A model generated the notes under the pieces. That model saw only the letters and a program-made list of their open reading frames with translations. It was not told where the DNA came from and did no database searches. Below, piece by piece: positions 7,711 to 15,717 of a stretch of DNA of 64,000 bases. This DNA is from Fibrella aestuarina BUZ 2. GTDB lineage: Bacteria; Bacteroidota; Bacteroidia; Cytophagales; Spirosomataceae. The DNA is taken from assembly GCF_000331105.1 (NCBI RefSeq), contig NC_019012.1:97820-161819 (forward strand), written 5' to 3'. The translations under genes were made by a program, and so were the position numbers. How positions within the stretch are numbered: position 1 is the stretch's first letter; the number at the start of each line of letters is the position of its first letter.

Positions 7711-9106
7711 GGGCTTGGGTTTAGTGATAACCGCCTTGCTGTGGCTATTCGTAATGGCTTGTACCAACGATGGCAAGCAGCAAAAACAGGGACCTGCCAA
7801 TCCCAATACAGGAGCGCACGAAGGTCACAACCATACCTCGGAAGCGGAGACGTACACCTGCCCGATGCACCCGCAAATTGTGCAGAAAGAGCCAGGTACG
7901 TGTCCCATCTGTGGCATGGATTTGGTCAAAAAAGCCGCTCTGGGCGGCATGGCCGACAGTCTGCAAGCCGACGCGCAGTTGAGCGCGCTGCTCAAGCCAA
8001 CCAACTCAGTCGTCGTAGCAAATATGGCGACAGTTCAACCCGAAGCACGTCGGGAAGCAGTCGAGACGCAGGCCAATGGCATCGTTACTTACGATACCCG
8101 CCGACTCTATACCATCCCAGCCCGGTTTGGCGGGCGGGTGGAGCGGTTGTACGTGCGCTACAATTTTCAGCCGATTCGTAAAGGGCAGAAATTGCTTGAA
8201 CTCTACAGCCCCGACCTGGTCACGGCCCAAAGTGAACTGGTGTACCTGCTTGAAGCCGATACCCAAAACGCGCCCCTGATCGCCGCCGCCAAACAAAAGC
8301 TCCGGTTGCTGGGCCTCACCGATAGCCAGCTTACGGATCTGGTACGTACCCGCAAGCCCAATTATTCGCTGGCCGTGTACAGTCCTTATGATGGCTATGT
8401 GGTCAGTCAGAACACGACTGTCCCAGTTCCAGCACCCCCAACGGGGATGGTCTCGGCGGGTGGAAGTGCAGCCGGAATGAGCGGAGGCATGGCGGGCGGC
8501 ACCGACGAGGTTACGTTCGGGACGGGTTCGGCAGCATCGCCCACGCCGGGTGGGTCTGGTGGCGCGGCTGCGTCAGGTACGTTGCTGCGCGAGGGGCAGT
8601 ACGTACAAACCGGCGAAACGCTGTTTCGGGTCGTGAACCCTAACCGGCTTTGGGCTGAATTTCGGCTGTATAGCGTCGATGCAGCAGGCGTTCGGCCAGG
8701 CACCCCCCTGACCATCTCCTTCGACGGAACCGGGTTGGCGAAACAATCGGCGCGGGTGAGTTTTGTAGTGCCGTTTATCGAGAATGGCAGCCAGTTCGTC
8801 ACCATTCGCGCTTACCTGCCCCGTCAGCAGGGTATTCGGGTCGGGCAGCTTACCCGCGCAACCGTCCGTCGCCCGGCGGTGGATGGGTTGTGGGTACCGG
8901 CTACAGCAATTCTGGATCTGGGCAATCAGCAGGTGGCGTTCGTGAAAGAGGGAGGAGCATTCAGGCCCGTCACTGTTAGTGTCGCAGGCCGCTCCCGCGA
9001 TCAGGTAGCCGTGCGAAGGGGCCTGCAAGCTGATCAGGAGGTAGCTCGTAACGCGCAGTTCCTGATCGACAGTGAAAGTTTCGTCAACGTTAGCTCTGAA
9101 AATTAA
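7688..9106 (+). CDS. cusB: CusB-like RND adaptor with heavy-metal-binding domain
   Basis: Periplasmic membrane-fusion protein of about 472 residues. The start is set at ATG 7688, since the longer frame needs TTG 7679. A lipobox (FVMAC) follows a hydrophobic segment, so it is probably a lipoprotein. Next is a heavy-metal-binding domain with TCPMHPQI...PGTCPICGMDL, two CxxC-like Cys/Met/His clusters, then the lipoyl, hairpin, beta-barrel and membrane-proximal domains of CusB. An unusual Gly/Met/Ala/Ser-rich insert of about 55 residues (TGMVSAGGSAAGMSGGMAGG and on) interrupts the lipoyl/barrel region. It overlaps the channel gene by 23 bp and is followed 2 bp later by a second adaptor gene. Confidence 0.88.
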   Translation: MKKNWKNKGLGLVITALLWLFVMACTNDGKQQKQGPANPNTGAHEGHNHTSEAETYTCPMHPQIVQKEPGTCPICGMDLVKKAALGGMADSLQADAQLSALLKPTNSVVVANMATVQPEARREAVETQANGIVTYDTRRLYTIPARFGGRVERLYVRYNFQPIRKGQKLLELYSPDLVTAQSELVYLLEADTQNAPLIAAAKQKLRLLGLTDSQLTDLVRTRKPNYSLAVYSPYDGYVVSQNTTVPVPAPPTGMVSAGGSAAGMSGGMAGGTDEVTFGTGSAASPTPGGSGGAAASGTLLREGQYVQTGETLFRVVNPNRLWAEFRLYSVDAAGVRPGTPLTISFDGTGLAKQSARVSFVVPFIENGSQFVTIRAYLPRQQGIRVGQLTRATVRRPAVDGLWVPATAILDLGNQQVAFVKEGGAFRPVTVSVAGRSRDQVAVRRGLQADQEVARNAQFLIDSESFVNVSSEN

Positions 9107-9108
9107 TC

Positions 9109-10902
9109 ATGCTTAAACGCTGGATTTATATAGCTGCCGCCCTGTTTACGCTGCTCAACGCGGCCTGTCGGTCGGGGGGTAGGTCAACGTCGAAAGGCGA
9201 CGATTCAACAACCGTTCAGGCTGACCATGATCATAGCGGCCATAACCCCGCGCCCGACAACGCGGGCGGTCCTACTTATACTTGCCCAATGCACCCGCAA
9301 ATCGTGCAGCCTGATCCGGGTACGTGTCCGATTTGCGCGATGGACCTGGTCCCAGTACAGAAGACCGGGGCGAAGGCTACCGAAGTGATGCTGAGTACCG
9401 CGCAGATGCAATTAGCCAACGTGCAGGTACGGGCCGTATCAAACGGTACACTCGGTAACACGACCGTCCTGAACGCTCGGCTCGCCCCCGACGAGCAGCA
9501 AACCGATATAATCAGCAGCCGGGTAGCCGGTCGCATCGAACGGCTGGCCGTGAAGGAGACCGGGCAGGCCGTTCGTAAAGGGCAAGTACTCTACGAGATT
9601 TACAGCGAACCCCTGCTGACCCAGCAACAGGAATACCTCATGGCACTGCGGCAAGAGCAGGAGTTGGGGACAGAACCACGCTACAAACAGTTTCGGCAAG
9701 CCGCCGAGCAAAAATTGCGGCTCTACGGCATGACCGACGAGCAGATCGGGCAACTGGCGAAGTCGGGCAAAGTTCAACCAAGAATCCCGTTTGTGGCCCC
9801 GGCAGGCGGCACGGTGACGGAAGTGGCTGTCAGCGAAGGGCAGTACGTAGGTGAGGGTGCGGTGCTGTACCGACTGGTGAACCTCGCGCAGCTTTGGGTG
9901 GAAGCGGAACTGTACCCCGGCGAAGCGCGGTACGTAAAGGTCGGCGACCGTCTGCCTGTGGAGGTCATTGGCTATGAAGTCGGGCAATCGGCTACGGCCC
10001 GCGTAGCGTTTGTCAACCCCGAATACCGGGCAGGTAGTCAGGTGCTGGTCATGCGGGCGGTGCTGCCGAACGCGGGTGGTCGGTTTCAGCCCGGCCAGCA
10101 GGCGCGGGTCTTGCTGCGACACGGCACCCAACGTGGCCTGGCCCTGCCCACCGATGCCGTTGTACGGGCAGGCGGTGGTGCGGTCGTGTTTGTGCAGACT
10201 CAGGCGGGTACGTTCCAGCCCCGGCGTGTTGAAACCGCTACGGAAACCGATCAACAGGTAGCCATCACAAAAGGGCTGAACGGGGATGAGCAGGTAGCCA
10301 TGTCGGGGGCGTATCTACTGTATAGTGAGTTAATTCTAAAGAAGGGCATCAACCCGTTTACGCAAAAGCTTGATGAGGCAGGCGTAAAATCAACGCCAAA
10401 CACAGAGGCCAACCTCACGCCAACCGGCTCGACGGCAGCAACACCACAGAAGGCCCCGGATGCCTTTAAAAAGCAACTGACGGTCCTCTATGAACAGTCG
10501 CTGCCCCTGACCGAAGCCTTCGTCGCTTCTGATGCCAAGCGGGCGGCTGCGGCAGCAAACCAAACGCGGCAAGCTCTAAGCAACGTCGATATGAAATTGC
10601 TCACCGGCCCGGCACACATGACCTGGATGAAGCAACTCGACGCGATGAATGCGGCCTTAAAAACCATGCAAAACCCCGCCGATCTGGCGAAACAACGCAC
10701 GGCCTACGCCCGCTTCGAGGATGCTTTGTATCAGAGTGTAAAAACTTTCGGCGTAACCGATAAGCCTATTTACCGGCAGTTCTGCCCAATGGCTGAAAAC
10801 AACAAAGGCGCGTACTGGCTCAGTGACAAACAACCCATCCGCAACCCATACTACGGCGATCAAATGCTGACCTGTGGAGAAACGAAGGAGACGATTCGAT
10901 AG
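9109..10902 (+). CDS. CusB-like adaptor with HMBD and C-terminal DUF3347
   Basis: 597-residue adaptor. Order: hydrophobic N-terminus with lipobox (LNAAC, Cys20), His/Asp linker (DHDHSGH), heavy-metal-binding domain (TCPMHPQI...GTCPICAMDLVP, where Gly of the usual CGM is Ala), lipoyl/hairpin/beta-barrel and membrane-proximal domains (about 100-410), a Thr/Pro linker, and a DUF3347 domain ending FCPMAENNKGAYWLSD...NPYYGDQMLTCG. The last domain matches the free protein at 1613-2092. It is the second adaptor gene of the Cus operon, 2 bp after the first, so the pump may use a mixed adaptor ring or DUF3347 may hand copper to the pump. Both are inferences; the domain organisation is visible in the sequence. 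Confidence 0.88.
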   Translation: MLKRWIYIAAALFTLLNAACRSGGRSTSKGDDSTTVQADHDHSGHNPAPDNAGGPTYTCPMHPQIVQPDPGTCPICAMDLVPVQKTGAKATEVMLSTAQMQLANVQVRAVSNGTLGNTTVLNARLAPDEQQTDIISSRVAGRIERLAVKETGQAVRKGQVLYEIYSEPLLTQQQEYLMALRQEQELGTEPRYKQFRQAAEQKLRLYGMTDEQIGQLAKSGKVQPRIPFVAPAGGTVTEVAVSEGQYVGEGAVLYRLVNLAQLWVEAELYPGEARYVKVGDRLPVEVIGYEVGQSATARVAFVNPEYRAGSQVLVMRAVLPNAGGRFQPGQQARVLLRHGTQRGLALPTDAVVRAGGGAVVFVQTQAGTFQPRRVETATETDQQVAITKGLNGDEQVAMSGAYLLYSELILKKGINPFTQKLDEAGVKSTPNTEANLTPTGSTAATPQKAPDAFKKQLTVLYEQSLPLTEAFVASDAKRAAAAANQTRQALSNVDMKLLTGPAHMTWMKQLDAMNAALKTMQNPADLAKQRTAYARFEDALYQSVKTFGVTDKPIYRQFCPMAENNKGAYWLSDKQPIRNPYYGDQMLTCGETKETIR

Positions 10903-10974
10903 CTATATTGCCTTTCTAACCCGGTGATTTTACTCGTGAGTTAGAAAAGCAAAATCTTATAAGAGCTACGAACC

Positions 10975-12702
10975 ATGAAATTCGGCATTTTTCCCCGATA
11001 CCAAGATATATTTCCAGGTAAATCCATACCCTTATTGAAGGATGTATTAGCAAGATCGTCGTCTAAAACGATGTTAAGGGTGTTTGCATACATGAACAGT
11101 ACTGTCCACATGATGCAAGAAGATATTGAAGCACAAGAAACTTCATTTAGAGGGTGGATTGGAATTTTTGACGAAGAAACGCGAATATCAATATGGAAAA
11201 ACTATCAATCATTTAAACGACAGATTATTGCTGAAGGTGATGCAGTTGTATTGTATGCTTCGAGTGCTATTTTAAGGTTGATTGAACAAATAATACTGAA
11301 TTATAATGACATACCGGAGCCACCAAAGAAGAGTGCTGCTGATGAGATGATTTGGTTTGAAGCTTGGCTAATAAATAATGCAACGTTTGACTTAGAGGTA
11401 GCAGAGAATACAAAGCATGAAATAGATAATCTTTTGGGCGTACTTGTCGTCAATCAGGCAACTCAGTATGAATCTATTGGGCGGAAGGATTTTATTTATC
11501 AAACTCTTCTCGCGCACGCCTTTTTCAAGTTTTTATCTGACGATCTAAAACATAGCCCTTTTCTCCAAGAATTCTTGTCGAGGAAGCAGGTGGCAACTTA
11601 TGGCGAGTATTTACGTCATATTCTTGGGGTTTACGCTGGCCCGTTTGAAAAACGAGGCAACTCGTTTGGATTTCAGATTGGAGAAGATGAGGATAGTGCG
11701 AAGGCTATACACTTTTTCGACTCAATTGCCTACGACCTTACTGAGTCGCCCTTTAGCCAATTATCAAATTCTCAGACGGACCCTGACTACAAGATCATAC
11801 GGTCCAAGCCGCTAATCAAAGAAGAGAACGGCCAATATTACCCCCTACACTACAACTTCTTCGTTGATAAGCTTTATCAAGGATTGGTATTCGATTTTTA
11901 CACGAATACGAGCATTCAGAGTTTACATAAAAACTTTGGACAATTTCTCGGCTATTTAGGTCAAGAGTTTGCCGAGCAATACCTGTTCAATGAGTATCTG
12001 CCACTGTGTTTTTTCCCGAAAAAGTATGTATTATCTGTTCCAGGTACTCAGATCATCGGAATTGAATATTCTGATTTTTATGTCAGAGAAGGGAATGTGT
12101 TGTATTTATTTGAGTTTAAAAACAGTATGGTTAGTGCGCCCATTAAGCATTCTAAAAATTTCGCCACTATTAAGGCTGAGATCATAAAAAAATTGGTGTA
12201 TAATCCAGACAACAAAAAGGATAAAGGCATCGGGCAGTTAATTAACGTAATACATAAGATAGAGCAGGGAGGATTTAGTTTTGATGATCTTTCAGGCAAG
12301 CGCGTAGGCCGACTACAGATATATCCTGTTGTTGTGTATACAGATGATTTTTTTAGTCTGGATGGTATTCAAATGATCCTGAGTGAAGAGTTCAAGAACC
12401 TATTGGCAGTGAATCCTGTAAAGCGACACCGAGTCAACGATGTAACGTTAATTCATCTTAAAGATATTATTGATATTCAGTTTATGGTACAAAAAGGGAT
12501 AGTTTCATTTAAGGGAATTATGGAAACATATTTTGTGAAGAAGAAAGCAATAGCCAAGAAAAGACCACGTTCAAACCAAGAAGTGTTGAATAAATACATT
12601 GATTTTCGCTCTATGATGCATAACACAATACGCCCTTTTGCTGACGAAGAGGCCCTGAGAAATCGACTAATGTCAGCTTTGGGTCTCAATCAATCAGCGT
12701 AA
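10975..12702 (+). CDS. Unknown AT-rich protein with nuclease-like core
   Basis: A 575-residue protein I cannot assign to a named family. The central part has the look of a PD-(D/E)xK nuclease: an Asp in IEYSDFYVREG followed by the strand LYLFEFKNS (E-x-K) and, later, a helix with GIGQLINVI. The C-terminus is Lys/Arg-rich. No signal peptide or membrane segment is visible. The base composition is plainly more AT-rich than the surrounding metal genes, and codons such as ATA, AGA and TTA are frequent, which suggests recent acquisition. It sits alone between the end of the Cus operon and the convergent copB gene, whose 3' end it overlaps by 9 bp. A defence-type nuclease is possible but unproven. 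Confidence 0.75.
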   Translation: MKFGIFPRYQDIFPGKSIPLLKDVLARSSSKTMLRVFAYMNSTVHMMQEDIEAQETSFRGWIGIFDEETRISIWKNYQSFKRQIIAEGDAVVLYASSAILRLIEQIILNYNDIPEPPKKSAADEMIWFEAWLINNATFDLEVAENTKHEIDNLLGVLVVNQATQYESIGRKDFIYQTLLAHAFFKFLSDDLKHSPFLQEFLSRKQVATYGEYLRHILGVYAGPFEKRGNSFGFQIGEDEDSAKAIHFFDSIAYDLTESPFSQLSNSQTDPDYKIIRSKPLIKEENGQYYPLHYNFFVDKLYQGLVFDFYTNTSIQSLHKNFGQFLGYLGQEFAEQYLFNEYLPLCFFPKKYVLSVPGTQIIGIEYSDFYVREGNVLYLFEFKNSMVSAPIKHSKNFATIKAEIIKKLVYNPDNKKDKGIGQLINVIHKIEQGGFSFDDLSGKRVGRLQIYPVVVYTDDFFSLDGIQMILSEEFKNLLAVNPVKRHRVNDVTLIHLKDIIDIQFMVQKGIVSFKGIMETYFVKKKAIAKKRPRSNQEVLNKYIDFRSMMHNTIRPFADEEALRNRLMSALGLNQSA

Positions 12703-14853
12703 ATTCCGCTTCAGCAATTGGGCGTTCAGGGCCACAATGACGGTACTGGCAGTCATGAGTACGGCACCGATAGCAGGGCTAAGTACGAAGCGAGGGTAGA
12801 GCACACCAGCGGCAAGCGGGATAGTAATAACGTTATAGCCTGTTGCCCAAAACAAATTCTGAATCATCTTGCGGTACGTCGCCCGGCCAAACTCAACCAG
12901 GTTGGTAATGTCGGTGGGTTTGCTGTTGACCAGAATGATGTCGGCGGTTTCGGCGGCTACGTCAGTGCCAGAACCAACCGCAATGCCCACGTTCGCCTGC
13001 GCCAGTGCGGGCGCATCATTGACCCCGTCGCCGGTCATGGCAACGAATTGGCCCTTGCTTTGCAGGTCTTTAACAACGGCCACCTTCTGATCGGGCAGCA
13101 CCTCGGCGTACACACCGTCTAAGCCCAGCTCATTGGCGACGGCATCGGCTACTTTCTGGTTGTCGCCGGTCGCCATATAGACCTTGATGCCTGCCTGCTG
13201 AAGCCGTTGTACGGCTTCTTTAGAGTCAGCGCGGATTTTGTCCGCCAACGCAACGTACCCGGTCAGTTGATCGTCGATGAGTACGTACACGATGGTTTCG
13301 GCTTCGCTACTTGTCGTCTCGGCGGGAATAGGTACGTTCCGCTCCTTGAGATAGCCAGGACTTACCACCTGCACGGACTTGCTCTCGACGGTTGCTGATA
13401 CACCACGGCCTGTAATGGACTGAAAATCGGTGATGGCGGGCAGCGACAACCTACGTTGCCGGGCCTCCTGCGTAATGCCCTGAGCGATAGGGTGCTGCGA
13501 TGATTGCTCCAGAGCGGCTGCCGTACTGAGCAACGTAGCTTCGTCGGTTCCTTCGCGCAGTACGTGTACGCGAGTTACGCCAAAAGCCCCCTCTGTCAAT
13601 GTACCTGTTTTATCAAACACCATCGCAGTAATCTTGCGGGCTTCCTCGAAGGCAGTTCGGTTACGAATCAACAGCCCGCGTTGGGCCGACATAGCGGTTG
13701 AAATGGCGACGACCAGCGGAATAGCAACGCCTAAGGCGTGAGGGCAGGCGGTGACCATTACTGTTACCATGCGCTCAACGGCAAACGCTATGTCTTTTCC
13801 GCCGAGTAGCCAAACCAGCAGGGTCAGCAGACCCACCGACAGCGAGATGAGCGTGAGCCAGCCAGCCGCCCGGTCGGCCAGGGTTTGGGTTTTCGATTTA
13901 GCATTCTGTGCCTCCTCAACCATCCGCACCACTTTGTTGAGGTAGCTGTCCTCCCCCTTGTGCGTGACTCGAATGGTCAACGCTCCCTCCCCGTTGATGG
14001 CTCCGGCGATGACACTATCATGCTGCCGTTTCTCTACGGGTACGCTCTCGCCGGTCAGCATACTCTCGTTCACGGCACTATGGCCCTCTACGACTTCTCC
14101 ATCGGTCGGGATGCGCTCACCGGGCCGCACCAGCACCGTATCCCCCTGGGTCAGTGTATCGACTTTTACGTCCGTGATTTGTTCCCCGGCTACTTTGTGC
14201 GCTTCGGCGGGAAGCATCTGTACGATCAACTCCAGCGAACGCGAGGCTCCTGCGACCGACTTCATTTCGAGGTAATGCCCCAGCAGCATAATGTCGATTA
14301 GCGTCGCCAGTTCCCAAAAAAAGTCCATGCCTGGTAGCACGCCCAACGACACAGCCACGCTGTATACGTAAGCCGCCGTGATCGCCACTGCCACCAGGGT
14401 CATCATGCCGGGTTGTCGGGTACGTAGCTCGCCGACTATCCCCGATAAAAACGGCCAACCGCCATAGAGATAGATGACTGTTGCCAGACCTATCACCAAC
14501 GGTTCGCGGAAGGGGAAATCCAGTTGGTAGCCCATCAACTCCTGAAACATCATCGACAGCCCAACCACCGGGACAGACAGGATCAGACAAATCCAGAACC
14601 GGCGCAAAAAGTCTACAATCATAGCCCGCATCGGCGGACCGCCGTGATCGTGACCATGATTTTCGTGTCTGGTTGGGTGTTCCGGGCCGCTATGGGCATC
14701 ATGAGAGATGTGCTGTTGCGCCCGGGCCTCGGCAGCAGGCTCTGTCCTGCCCGTTACGTGACCGGCATGATGCGAATGATCGGGCGAACCGTGTGCGTGA
14801 TGGGCATGTTCAGAAGAAGTGTGGCCGTCGTGGTTTGTGGGTTGAGAAGGCAT
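12694..14853 (-). CDS. copB: Copper P1B-type ATPase with CPH motif (CopB-like)
   Basis: About 719 residues. The N-terminal tail is His-rich (repeated HxxH clusters) with no HMA domain. The transport motif is TACPHAL (Cys370-Pro-His372), which defines the CPH (P1B-3) subgroup linked to Cu(II)/Cu(I)/Ag export. TGES, DKTGTLTEG and GDGVNDAPAL motifs are all intact. Start at ATG 14853 is preferred to 14895 because a TTTTG promoter core (minus strand, ending 14875) lies between them. It is transcribed divergently from the second HMA-AraC regulator, and its promoter carries GAACTCTGTAA at the same spacing as the other copper promoters, so control by that regulator is likely. It would pump copper from the cytosol to the periplasm. 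Confidence 0.92.
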   Translation of the reverse strand: MPSQPTNHDGHTSSEHAHHAHGSPDHSHHAGHVTGRTEPAAEARAQQHISHDAHSGPEHPTRHENHGHDHGGPPMRAMIVDFLRRFWICLILSVPVVGLSMMFQELMGYQLDFPFREPLVIGLATVIYLYGGWPFLSGIVGELRTRQPGMMTLVAVAITAAYVYSVAVSLGVLPGMDFFWELATLIDIMLLGHYLEMKSVAGASRSLELIVQMLPAEAHKVAGEQITDVKVDTLTQGDTVLVRPGERIPTDGEVVEGHSAVNESMLTGESVPVEKRQHDSVIAGAINGEGALTIRVTHKGEDSYLNKVVRMVEEAQNAKSKTQTLADRAAGWLTLISLSVGLLTLLVWLLGGKDIAFAVERMVTVMVTACPHALGVAIPLVVAISTAMSAQRGLLIRNRTAFEEARKITAMVFDKTGTLTEGAFGVTRVHVLREGTDEATLLSTAAALEQSSQHPIAQGITQEARQRRLSLPAITDFQSITGRGVSATVESKSVQVVSPGYLKERNVPIPAETTSSEAETIVYVLIDDQLTGYVALADKIRADSKEAVQRLQQAGIKVYMATGDNQKVADAVANELGLDGVYAEVLPDQKVAVVKDLQSKGQFVAMTGDGVNDAPALAQANVGIAVGSGTDVAAETADIILVNSKPTDITNLVEFGRATYRKMIQNLFWATGYNVITIPLAAGVLYPRFVLSPAIGAVLMTASTVIVALNAQLLKRNLR

Positions 14854-14874
14854 CGTTTTCACCGGTTGTCTTCT

Positions 14875-14915
14875 CAAAACAACAATGTACCCCATCTTTT
14901 GGCCTTACAGAGTTC
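14875..14915 (-). promoter_or_regulatory. Copper-regulon promoter D (copB)
   Basis: On the minus strand, GAACTCTGTAA (14915-14905) precedes a GTTTTG core ending at 14875; first G to last G is 40 bp, the same spacing as at sites B and C. One base differs from the GAATTCTG form. Confidence 0.6.
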
Positions 14916-14946
14916 GGGCAAAAACTTGTAATATTACTCAGAGACG

Positions 14947-14968
14947 GTTGAAACCATAAATCTTACAA
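14947..14968 (+). promoter_or_regulatory. Second shared element, copy 1 (copB/regulator intergenic)
   Basis: The 22 bp 14947-14968 match 18026-18047 at 20 positions, sharing GTTGAAACCA and AATCTTACAA. CTTGTAA at 14925-14931 and TTACAAG at 14963-14969 also form a wide inverted repeat here. Role unknown. Confidence 0.4.
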
Positions 14969-14979
14969 GAATACTCGCC

Positions 14980-15020
14980 GAATTCTGCAACTGGACTGAC
15001 TAAGCACCCTGATACTTTTG
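14980..15020 (+). promoter_or_regulatory. Copper-regulon promoter C (HMA-AraC regulator 2)
   Basis: GAATTCTGCAA (14980-14990) lies upstream of a perfect TAnnTTTG core, TACTTTTG (15013-15020). First G to last G is 40 bp. Suggests autoregulation of the regulator gene. Confidence 0.65.
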
Positions 15021-15033
15021 TGGTTATCAAGTG

Positions 15034-15618
15034 ATGAACAATACCACCTTACGCATTCGAGATATGGTCTGTGGCCGCTGCGTCGATACGGTACGTACCG
15101 AATTGACCCGGTTAGGCTATGCCGTCACGGAGGTGGGTTTAGGCAGTGCCACCATTGCCGGAGAGCTAACGGAAACGCAACTGGACACGATTCGTAGAGT
15201 GTTGGAAGAGCAGGGTTTTTCGCTGTTGACGGATCGGCGGGCGATGTTGGTGAATCAAGTCAAGACACTGATTGAGCAGACCTTGAACCGGGAAGATTTG
15301 GGTGAAACCAAATGGCGATTCTCCGATCTTATTCAACAGGCATTCTCACTGGATTACGACACTATCAGCAGCCTGTTTTCGCAAGCCGAGGGCATTACGC
15401 TGGAGAAATATATTATCAGCAAACGGCTCGATAAGGTGAAAGAGAAGCTGGTCTATACCGATCTGACCCTGGCCGATATCGCCTACCAGACCGGATACAG
15501 CAGTGTGGCGCACCTGTCGAACCAGTTTAAGCAGCAGATTGGCCTGACACCCTCCTATTTTAGAAAGGTCCGTCAGGAAAAACTGGAACTGCAACAGCAA
15601 CATGTGGCGACGGATTGA
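15034..15618 (+). CDS. HMA-AraC fusion transcription regulator 2
   Basis: 194 residues from ATG 15034 (GTG 15031 is an adjacent alternative). Same architecture as the protein at 2153-2719: N-terminal HMA-like half with MVCGRC (residues 10-15), a short linker (LTDRRAMLVNQVKTL is almost the same in both), and a C-terminal AraC domain with TLADIAYQTGYSS and NQFKQQIGLTPSYFR. It is divergent from copB and lies upstream of copA. Elements of the GAATTCTGYAA type precede copB, this gene and copA, so it is the best candidate for the local copper-responsive activator and probably controls itself. Whether the two paralogues recognise the same sites cannot be decided from sequence. Confidence 0.88.
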   Translation: MNNTTLRIRDMVCGRCVDTVRTELTRLGYAVTEVGLGSATIAGELTETQLDTIRRVLEEQGFSLLTDRRAMLVNQVKTLIEQTLNREDLGETKWRFSDLIQQAFSLDYDTISSLFSQAEGITLEKYIISKRLDKVKEKLVYTDLTLADIAYQTGYSSVAHLSNQFKQQIGLTPSYFRKVRQEKLELQQQHVATD

Positions 15619-15638
15619 AATATCACAACATCGAGCGT

Positions 15639-15679
15639 GAATTCTGTAAGGAGGTCGGTTAAGTCATAGCCGACCTTTG
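15639..15679 (+). promoter_or_regulatory. Copper-regulon promoter B (copA)
   Basis: GAATTCTGTAA (15639-15649) upstream of GACCTTTG (15672-15679), first G to last G 40 bp. The core and its flank (CGACCTTTGTGTTA) are identical to promoter A. It places the transcription start before ATG 15718 and rules out GTG 15679 as the copA start. Confidence 0.65.
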
Positions 15680-15717
15680 TGTTACCATTGGATTTACCCA
15701 AAGTAACCTTACCGATT

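Noticed and set aside
10913..10947. Inverted repeat TTTCTAAC / GTTAGAAA as a terminator after the second adaptor
   Set aside because: 19-nt spacer, AT-rich stem and no T tract; too weak to call.
15679..15717. GTG start for copA
   Set aside because: The codon is part of the promoter core TTTGTG; ATG 15718 gives the normal N-terminus.
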